Assembly (NCBI GenBank): GCA_964650975.1
Contig: CAZYWA010000243.1
Span: forward strand, 1-10,800
Reading direction: 5' to 3'
Length of the DNA: 10,800 nucleotides
Source of the DNA: CAZYWA01 sp964650975 [NCBI: uncultured bacterium]
GTDB taxonomy: Bacteria; JADJOY01
The position numbers and the translations under genes are program-made. The stretch's first letter is position 1; the number at the start of each line of letters is the position of its first letter. This document shows, piece by piece, positions 6,008 to 10,800 of this stretch. The notes beneath the pieces were generated by a model, which worked only from the letters and a program-made list of their open reading frames with translations, did not search any database and had not been told where the DNA came from.

Positions 6008-7605
6008 TACTCCTGGGTGGTGATCACATCGGCGAAAGTCTGCGCCATCACGTCGTAGCCCGAAGCGTTCGGATGCAAGCCGTCGAAGAGCAGCGACGAG
6101 ATGTCCGCGCTGCCCGTGTGGGTCTGGAAGGCCTGCTCCATGTCCACGAACAGCGAGCCGGTGTCGCTCGCGACCGGGATGAGCGCCGCGTTGAGCTCGT
6201 CGATGTACGCGTTGCGCTCGTCCACCGGCGGCCCCTCGCGGCCGCAGCACACGTGGGTGATGCCGGAGATGATCGCCTTCGCTCCCGACACCTGTACCCG
6301 CGAGATGATCTGCCGCATGTTGTCGGTGAAGTCGTGCACCGTGACTCCCTCGAGACTATCGTTGGCGCCGAACAGCACGATCACCAGGTCCGGGTGATCG
6401 GCCGCGAGGTCGTGGTCGATGTGATCGACCCCGTCCGCGGAGACGGTGCTGGGACGCCCGCGGTTGTCCATCGCGTCACGCGGGACCCCGAGCAAGTCGG
6501 CGAGCCGCGGCAGGTAGCCGGCGGCGTCGGGATTCGAGTCGTAAACCGGGTCGCCGAAGCCGGCGGTGACCGAGTCGCCCTCTCCCATGATCGTGTTGCC
6601 GGGGATGATGCCGTTGCAATTGTGGTCCTTGCCGCCACCGAAGACTTCGGGCGCGCCGGGGTATGTGGTCGGATCTTCGTCGTCGCAATCGGGCCCCGGG
6701 TCGGTGCCGCCGATGTTGTGGACGAAGCCGTCGTGGTCGTCGTCGTTCACCTGGATGCCGTCGCAGTTGTTGTCGATGCCGTCGCTCGGCACCTCGGTGG
6801 CGCCGGGGTTCACCTTGGGATCCTGATCGTTGCAGTCGGTGCCGCCCGGGAAAGCGGCGCTGCCGTAGCCGTCGTGATCCTCATCCGGGATGTCGAGGCC
6901 GTCGCAGTTCTGGTCGATGCCGTCGTTGGGGATCTCCGTGGCGAGCGGCGAGATCGACGGGTCCGAGTCGTTGCAATCGAGCGGCGCGGCCACGCCATCG
7001 CCGTCGGCGTCGATGGAGAAGTCGGTGATCGGCTGGAAGGCCACCAGCTTCTGGCCGTCGAACTCGTCCACCTTGTCCACGACGGCGGAGAACTTGCCAT
7101 GCTCCGAGGTCTGAAAGTGAACCAGGTTGCCGTCCACCACCGGCGCCGACACCAGCGAGCGAGCGTCCACCAGCAGCGACATCCCGCCTCGCGCCGTGAC
7201 CAGGATCTGCTCGCCGTCTCCCACGTATTGCTCGGAGAACACTTCCTCGGGTGCGACGCTGATGTCGAAGGCGCCCTTGGCCGGGCCGAGGGCGATCGCG
7301 TAGGGGTCGGCGAGCGGCGGTAGCTCGCGGGCGTCGTAGCCGATCGTGAGATCCGGACTGCCGCTGAAGGCCAGCGCCAGCGCCAGCGGACCGAGCTCGC
7401 CGCCGTGTCCGATCATCGACACGCCGCCGGCGGCGTCGATCCGCGCGGCCTCGACGTCGCCGCTCAGGTAGAGCGGGTTGTGGGGCGGTCCGCCGCCACT
7501 TCCGCCGCCGGCCCCGCACGCCGCGGTGACCGTGGAGAGCAACACGGGAATGCAGGCAGAGCGGAGGCCGCGCGCAAGCCTCGACGATCGCGTCATTCGG
7601 ACCAT
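6004..7605 (-). CDS. SGNH/GDSL hydrolase with three MopE-type repeats, probable lipoprotein
   Basis: Predicted exported esterase/lipase-like or acyl-sugar hydrolase, 533 residues. A basic n-region and hydrophobic core lead to VTAAC (Cys30), a possible though weak lipobox, then a Gly/Ser linker. Residues 40-195 form an unassigned domain. Residues about 198-332 hold three repeats of the type D-x-D-x-D-G ... D-C-N-D-x-D-P ... P-x-A-x-E ... D-G-I-D-x-N-C-D-G, as in MopE/thrombospondin-3-like metal-binding repeats; the third is altered (GGGKDHNCNG). The C-terminal catalytic domain shows block I GEGDSVTAG (Ser345), block III GAND (Asn415) and block V DGLHPN (Asp508, His511), i.e. a complete SGNH active site. 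ATG at 7605 is preferred, with GAGG 11 nt upstream; a GTG at 7617 would add four residues but lacks a spaced ribosome site. The nuclease-like gene follows with overlap. The substrate is unknown. Confidence 0.9.
   Translation of the reverse strand: MVRMTRSSRLARGLRSACIPVLLSTVTAACGAGGGSGGGPPHNPLYLSGDVEAARIDAAGGVSMIGHGGELGPLALALAFSGSPDLTIGYDARELPPLADPYAIALGPAKGAFDISVAPEEVFSEQYVGDGEQILVTARGGMSLLVDARSLVSAPVVDGNLVHFQTSEHGKFSAVVDKVDEFDGQKLVAFQPITDFSIDADGDGVAAPLDCNDSDPSISPLATEIPNDGIDQNCDGLDIPDEDHDGYGSAAFPGGTDCNDQDPKVNPGATEVPSDGIDNNCDGIQVNDDDHDGFVHNIGGTDPGPDCDDEDPTTYPGAPEVFGGGKDHNCNGIIPGNTIMGEGDSVTAGFGDPVYDSNPDAAGYLPRLADLLGVPRDAMDNRGRPSTVSADGVDHIDHDLAADHPDLVIVLFGANDSLEGVTVHDFTDNMRQIISRVQVSGAKAIISGITHVCCGREGPPVDERNAYIDELNAALIPVASDTGSLFVDMEQAFQTHTGSADISSLLFDGLHPNASGYDVMAQTFADVITTQEY
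6598..7014 (-). repeat. three tandem MopE-type Cys/Asp repeats within the SGNH hydrolase gene
   Basis: The region encodes three successive units of about 40-46 residues. Each has an Asp-rich D-x-D-G loop, a Cys in DCNDxDP or DCDDEDP, and a second Cys in NCDG or NCNG. Such units bind Ca2+ and form a disulphide in related proteins (family knowledge). The third copy has lost the DGID step. The repeat is a protein-level one, with no long identical DNA stretches seen by eye. Confidence 0.85.
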
Positions 7606-7677
7606 GACGTCTGACACCTCGATTGTGGGTTACCGCGTACCGCGAGCCGAGCCCGGCGGGCCGGGCGAAAGCGGCGC

Positions 7678-7686
7678 AGAATAGCA
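7678..7686 (-). promoter_or_regulatory. possible extended -10 promoter for the SGNH hydrolase gene
   Basis: The minus strand reads TGCTATTCT, an extended -10 (TG-n-TATTCT, 4/6 hexamer match) about 73 bp upstream of the ATG. The best -35 is TTGGTT (7708-7703) at 19 bp, which is weak. That hexamer forms the left arm of an inverted repeat AACCAA ... TTGGTT (7703-7708 and 7719-7724) that might be a regulator site. The remaining 7725-7830 stretch before the next gene shows no convincing promoter. Confidence 0.35.
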
Positions 7687-7830
7687 CTGGCCCTCCCATC
7701 GAAACCAACGCAAGTGCCTTGGTTAACGCGGGACGCAGCGGGACTTCGTCTTTCCGGTCCCGCCGGGCGGGGCTAATCTCGCCGGTCGGCGGCGCGCCGC
7801 GCGCCGCGGCAAAGACGGGGCGAAGAACAC

Positions 7831-8802
7831 GTGAGCGACCAAGGGCGAACGAGGTCCGTGCTGGCGGCCATCGCGGCGGTGGGACTCGCCGCGCTGGCGG
7901 TGTGGCTCTGGCCGAAGATGCGCGCGGCGCCTCCAGCCGCGGCGCAGCACCCCGCCTCCCACGCGACCGCGGCCCCGGCGGCGGATTGCGCCTCGGGCGA
8001 CACCTCGTGCTCGATCCCGAAGCCGGCTCCATCGGTGGTCGAAGTCCCTCCCCAATCGAGCGCCCAGGCCGGGGCCCCGATGGATCCGGCCACGGCACGC
8101 GCGAAATTCGACGAGATGCTGAAGAGCCCCGGCGTTCAGCAGCTGCTCGCCCGGCAGGTTCACAGCCAGCTCGAGGAGATCGACGCGGCGTTGCACCTGA
8201 CGCCGGAGCAGAAGGCCAAGCTCGCCACGTTGCTCGATCGCCAGATGAGGGCGGGAGTGGCGATGAGCGCCGCGGTCTTCGGCGCCGGAGGTGGCGCGAG
8301 CGCCGAGGACGTGGCGGGCCTCCAGCACCAGATCGAGGATGTGTTCACGCCCGAGCAGCGCGAGCAGTACGACCAGTACCGCCGCACCAAGTCCGAGCAG
8401 ATGCGGGCGCGCCAGCGCGACGTGGAGGAGAACAGCCTGATCGGCGCGCTCGGGCTCGAGGCATCGCAGCGCGAGGAAGTCGAGAAGCTGGTGTCGGCCT
8501 CCCAGGCGGCGACACCGGCCGCGCTGAGCGACGAGGAGCGTTCCGAGCTGGTACGCCCCTCGACCAGCGACTCCGAGCGCAGTGCGGCGTTCAAGAAGAT
8601 GCTCGACAAGGATGTCGAGGACCCGCAGCTCACCAGCCAGCTCCGTGCGGTGCTCAAGCCGGAGCAGTTCGAGCGCTACCAGCAGTACATCGCCCGCAAG
8701 CAAGCCGAGCGAGAGCGCATGCGAGCGATGCTCGCCACGCCCGGGCCGGCCACTTCCCCGCCGGCGCCGATCCCGGCCAGTCCTCCCGCCGGCCCCCCCT
8801 GA
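7831..8802 (+). CDS. membrane-anchored periplasmic helical protein with duplicated LTxxQ (Spy/CpxP-like) module
   Basis: 323-residue protein. An N-terminal membrane anchor (about 10-27) is followed by an Ala/Pro-rich linker with a Cys pair (Cys53, Cys60), helices from about 86 to 300, and a Pro-rich end. The sequence LHLTPEQKAKLATLLDRQ (121-138) matches the LTxxQ element of Spy/CpxP-type periplasmic proteins. It pairs with VFTPEQREQYDQYRRTKSEQ (171-190). A second pair, LGLEASQREEVEKL (207-220) and VLKPEQFERYQQYIARKQ (274-291), repeats the arrangement, so the core looks like an ancient tandem duplication. A chaperone, adaptor or stress-sensing role in the periplasm is suggested only by this similarity. 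The GTG start is chosen because the next Met (residue 30) would remove the anchor; the ribosome site is weak (GGGG 10 nt or GAAG 5 nt upstream). It is divergent from the SGNH gene and lies 189 bp before the sulfatase gene. Confidence 0.75.
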   Translation: MSDQGRTRSVLAAIAAVGLAALAVWLWPKMRAAPPAAAQHPASHATAAPAADCASGDTSCSIPKPAPSVVEVPPQSSAQAGAPMDPATARAKFDEMLKSPGVQQLLARQVHSQLEEIDAALHLTPEQKAKLATLLDRQMRAGVAMSAAVFGAGGGASAEDVAGLQHQIEDVFTPEQREQYDQYRRTKSEQMRARQRDVEENSLIGALGLEASQREEVEKLVSASQAATPAALSDEERSELVRPSTSDSERSAAFKKMLDKDVEDPQLTSQLRAVLKPEQFERYQQYIARKQAERERMRAMLATPGPATSPPAPIPASPPAGPP

Positions 8803-8821
8803 GCGGACCGGGCGCCGCTCA
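8800..8821 (+). terminator. hairpin at the stop of the LTxxQ gene (weak terminator candidate)
   Basis: TGAGCGG (8800-8806, containing the stop codon) pairs perfectly with CCGCTCA (8815-8821) around an 8-nt loop. No T-run follows, so it is not a canonical intrinsic terminator. It could mark the end of the transcript, attenuate read-through to the sulfatase gene, or protect the 3' end. Confidence 0.3.
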
Positions 8822-8874
8822 TGGCACGACGATGGCCACGGCCGCAGCTGGGGTGCCAGGTGGGTAGCGGGGCA

Positions 8875-8888
8875 TCGTTCGCGAACGA
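8875..8888. promoter_or_regulatory. 14-bp perfect palindrome upstream of the sulfatase gene
   Basis: TCGTTCGCGAACGA is self-complementary without a spacer. It sits in the 189-bp gap between the LTxxQ and sulfatase genes, 103 bp before the TTG start. Its position suggests an operator, but a palindrome this long is expected by chance at a rate of about one per window, and no clear promoter hexamers flank it. The only ORF in the gap (8821-8934, 37 codons) has no ribosome site and I do not call it. Confidence 0.25.
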
Positions 8889-8991
8889 CCTCGAGGGCGC
8901 GACGACGGCGCGCGAGAACCTGGTCCCTCGGTAACGGAGCGCTTCCCTGGGAGCACCCCGCCAGCCAAGCGAAACCCGCGAGAGGTCCACG

Positions 8992-10395
8992 TTGCCACTC
9001 GCTCGCACCCGCCTCGCCGCCCTGCTCGCGGCCGGGTCGGTGGTGCTCGCCGCGGACGGCTGCACCCCCAAGCTCCCAGGCGAGAACGCACCGCCGCCCA
9101 ACGTGGTGCTGGTCACGATCGACACGCTGCGCGCCGACCATTGCTCCGTCTACGGCTACGCGAAGCGCACCACTCCCGGGCTCGAGCGGCTGGCGCGGGA
9201 GGGCACGCTCTTCGAGGCGGCCTACGCGCCGATGGCCACCACCGGGCCGTCGCACGCGAGCATGTTCACCGGGCTCTTCCCACGCACCCACGGCCTGGTG
9301 AAGAACGGTTTCGCGTTTCCGGCCGGGCCTCGTACGCTCACGGAGGAGCTGGCGGCGAAGGGCTACCGGACGGCGGCGGTCGTGAGCTCGTACGTGCTGG
9401 CCTCGAAGTTCGGATTCGCGCGCGGGTTCGAGAGCTACGACGATGACTTCCGCGGCAGCCACGGCACCTTCCAGTCGCGAATCTGGGAAGGGATCGAGGC
9501 ACCGGCCAATTTCGATCGCCGCGCCGACGAGACCACCCAGCATGCGATCCAGTGGCTCGACTCGCGAGCCGCCGCGAGCGGCAACCACACCGCCGCGCCA
9601 CCTTTCTTCCTGTGGGTCCACTATTTCGATCCACACGATCCCTACGATCCGCCCGACCCCTACCGCCACGATTTCGCCGCCGCTCCCGGTGCGAGCGATC
9701 TGGATCGCGAGGTGGGCGGCTACGACGGTGAGATCGCCTTCACCGACGCCGAGCTCGGTGTCTTCCTCGACGGCCTCTCGCGGCGCGCCGGTGACGGCGC
9801 CACGCTGGTGATCGTGGTGGGCGACCACGGCGAAGGGCTCATGGACCACGGCCACATGCACCACGGGCTGCAGATCTACGAGGAATCGGTACGGGTGCCC
9901 TGGATCGTGTGGTGGCCGGGGCACGTACCGGCCGGGCGGCGGGTGACGACACCGGTCGAGCTGGTGGATCTGATGCCCACCGTGCTGACGCTCGTGGGCG
10001 GCGGCGCAACACCTCCCGCGCTCCAGGGCCGCGATCTCGCGCCGCTGCTCGCGGCCAAGCCCGCGCCGCCCGAGCAGCGGCCGGTCTTCCTGCAGCGCCG
10101 CCTCTACAAGACCCAGGAGGTCGAGGGACGCCAGGTGCAAGGCGAGAAGTACGGCGTCCGGATGGGTACCTGGAAATACCTGGAGGCGCTCGGCGAAGGC
10201 ACCCGCGAGCTCTACGACCTGAGCAGCGATCCCGGTGAGCGCCGCAATCGCGTCGACGAGCAACCGGAGCGAGCCGCATCGCTGACGCGTGAGCTCCACG
10301 GGTGGCTCGACGCGACACCGGCGGGCCGCCTCGAGATGCCGGCGGTGTCGCCCGAGGACGAGGAGCGCTTGCGGTCCCTGGGCTACGTCCCATGA
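8992..10395 (+). CDS. sulfatase/alkaline-phosphatase-superfamily enzyme with Thr nucleophile, probable lipoprotein
   Basis: 467-residue exported hydrolase or transferase of the PF00884 type. A short basic/hydrophobic N-terminus leads to AADGC (Cys24), a possible lipobox with an unusual Asp. Metal and core motifs are NVVLVTIDTLRADHCSVYGY (Asp44, Asp48), HYFDPHDPYDPP (210-221) and VVGDHGEGLMDHGHMHHG (Asp278, His279). True sulfatases carry C/S-x-P-x-R for formylglycine; here the site reads T84-G-P-S-H88 in APMATTGPSHASMFTG. Formylglycine cannot form from Thr, so a phosphodiesterase, phosphoglycerol or phosphoethanolamine-transferase-like chemistry, with Thr as nucleophile, is as likely as sulfate release. 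The end EDEERLRSLGYVP is common in this family. TTG start: AGAGG (8981-8985) is 6 nt upstream, and it gives a full signal sequence. The stop overlaps the next start (ATGA), indicating translational coupling with the YfhO-like gene. Confidence 0.9.
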   Translation: MPLARTRLAALLAAGSVVLAADGCTPKLPGENAPPPNVVLVTIDTLRADHCSVYGYAKRTTPGLERLAREGTLFEAAYAPMATTGPSHASMFTGLFPRTHGLVKNGFAFPAGPRTLTEELAAKGYRTAAVVSSYVLASKFGFARGFESYDDDFRGSHGTFQSRIWEGIEAPANFDRRADETTQHAIQWLDSRAAASGNHTAAPPFFLWVHYFDPHDPYDPPDPYRHDFAAAPGASDLDREVGGYDGEIAFTDAELGVFLDGLSRRAGDGATLVIVVGDHGEGLMDHGHMHHGLQIYEESVRVPWIVWWPGHVPAGRRVTTPVELVDLMPTVLTLVGGGATPPALQGRDLAPLLAAKPAPPEQRPVFLQRRLYKTQEVEGRQVQGEKYGVRMGTWKYLEALGEGTRELYDLSSDPGERRNRVDEQPERAASLTRELHGWLDATPAGRLEMPAVSPEDEERLRSLGYVP

Positions 10396-10800
10396 CTCGA
10401 GGACCGGATCTCGGCCGCGCGGCGGCCCTGGTGATCGCGCTGAGCGCCGTCTTCTGGGCTCCCTACTTCACCCCCGGGCATGCGTTTCTTCCGATCGACC
10501 CGCGGTCGCACTTCCCCTGGAACATGGCGCAGGACACGGCCGAGGCTCCGAACGGCGCATCCAACGACCTCATGTCCGACGCGCTGCTGCTGTCGGTGCC
10601 GTGGCGCACCTTCAATGCCGAGCGGCTGCACGCCGGCCACGTGCCGCTCTGGAATCCGCACATCTTCTGCGGCTACCCGCACCTCGCGATGCCGCAAGCG
10701 AACGCGCTCTATCCGCTCACCCTGCCCTTCGACCTGATCGACCCGGTGCGCGGGATCGGCTGGAGCCTGGCGCTTCACCTGGTGCTCGCGGGCGTGCTCA
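10392..10800 (+). CDS. YfhO-like membrane glycosyltransferase, 3' part cut by window edge
   Basis: First 136 residues of a polytopic membrane protein. A membrane segment at about 9-26 is followed by LPIDPRSHFPWN (33-44), then a conserved-looking loop with SDALLLSVPWRTFNAERL (62-79), HVPLWNPHIFCGYP (83-96), and AMPQANALYPLTLPF (99-113), then a second membrane segment beginning near 122. The order D ... Q/L-x-x-P-W ... G-x-x-P-L-W-N-P ... G-x-P ... Y-P is typical of YfhO (PF09586), a GT-C-type family whose Bacillus and Listeria members add sugars to envelope polymers (family knowledge). The ATG overlaps the sulfatase TGA (ATGA) and has no separate ribosome site, so expression is probably coupled. 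The acceptor in this Gram-negative-like host is unknown. Confidence 0.82.
   Translation, partial: MTRGPDLGRAAALVIALSAVFWAPYFTPGHAFLPIDPRSHFPWNMAQDTAEAPNGASNDLMSDALLLSVPWRTFNAERLHAGHVPLWNPHIFCGYPHLAMPQANALYPLTLPFDLIDPVRGIGWSLALHLVLAGVL

Noticed and set aside
6008-6250. 81-codon upstream extension of the nuclease-like frame
   Set aside because: The residues are Arg/His/Gly-rich and lie entirely within the SGNH catalytic domain in another frame; this is shadow sequence.
5521-7323. 600-codon plus-strand ORF opposite the nuclease-like and SGNH genes
   Set aside because: Valine/aspartate-rich repetitive text such as VVVVVVHLDAVAVVVDAV is the antisense of the Asp-rich MopE repeats, not a protein of its own.
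7755-7775. GC-rich self-complementary stretch (CCCGCC-G-GGCGGG) before the LTxxQ gene
   Set aside because: The loop is too short for the full stem and no T-run follows; such runs are common in this base composition.
8821-8934. 37-codon ORF between the LTxxQ and sulfatase genes
   Set aside because: It has no ribosome-binding site, overlaps the hairpin arm at its ATG, and its composition shows nothing protein-like.
7723-10299. 858-codon minus-strand ORF across the LTxxQ and sulfatase genes
   Set aside because: It spans two unrelated real genes and their intergenic gap on the other strand, has shadow-like composition, and has no ribosome site or motif.

Overview
The window is uniformly GC-rich bacterial DNA with strong G/C preference at third codon positions, which is why very long antisense ORFs shadow the real genes. 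It carries nine protein genes (seven complete, two cut by the window edges) and no RNA gene, IS element or CRISPR array that I can see. The gene content suggests a Gram-negative environmental bacterium with an outer membrane and many secreted or lipid-anchored proteins: a large outer-membrane barrel protein, MopE-type Cys/Asp repeats and long-chain acyl-CoA dehydrogenases. This fits Myxococcota/former Deltaproteobacteria or a neighbouring lineage such as Candidatus Eisenbacteria or Binatota. The lineage is an inference from protein style only.

Left part (1-3440, minus strand): a compact operon reads tetR -> acyl-CoA dehydrogenase -> MaoC-like dehydratase. TetR stops 2 bp before the dehydrogenase start, and the MaoC gene begins 24 bp after the dehydrogenase stop and runs off the left edge. 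Its promoter has a consensus -35 (TTGACA) and a -10 lying inside a perfect 18-bp palindrome, so an autorepressed, acyl-CoA-responsive fatty-acid or related acyl-CoA oxidation operon is the simplest reading.

Centre (3525-7605): a plus-strand gene for a roughly 600-residue outer-membrane barrel protein has its own promoter and Shine-Dalgarno. It converges, with a 5-bp gap, on a minus-strand pair. The first gene of that pair is a lipoprotein-like SGNH hydrolase preceded by three MopE-type repeats. The second is a small membrane protein whose cytosolic part has the residues of a PD-(D/E)XK nuclease and whose start overlaps the hydrolase stop.

Right part (7831-10800, plus strand): a membrane-anchored helical protein contains a duplicated Spy/CpxP-like LTxxQ module. 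It is followed by a sulfatase-superfamily lipoprotein-like enzyme with Thr instead of Cys at the nucleophile position, and then by the start of a YfhO-like membrane glycosyltransferase that overlaps the sulfatase stop by ATGA. The last two look translationally coupled and may act together on an envelope glycan or lipid.

The points most worth a second look are the membrane-tethered PD-(D/E)XK protein, the promoter/operator of the tetR operon, the SGNH hydrolase with MopE repeats, the duplicated LTxxQ protein, and the Thr-type sulfatase/YfhO pair. I see no clear-cut new defence or mobile system.
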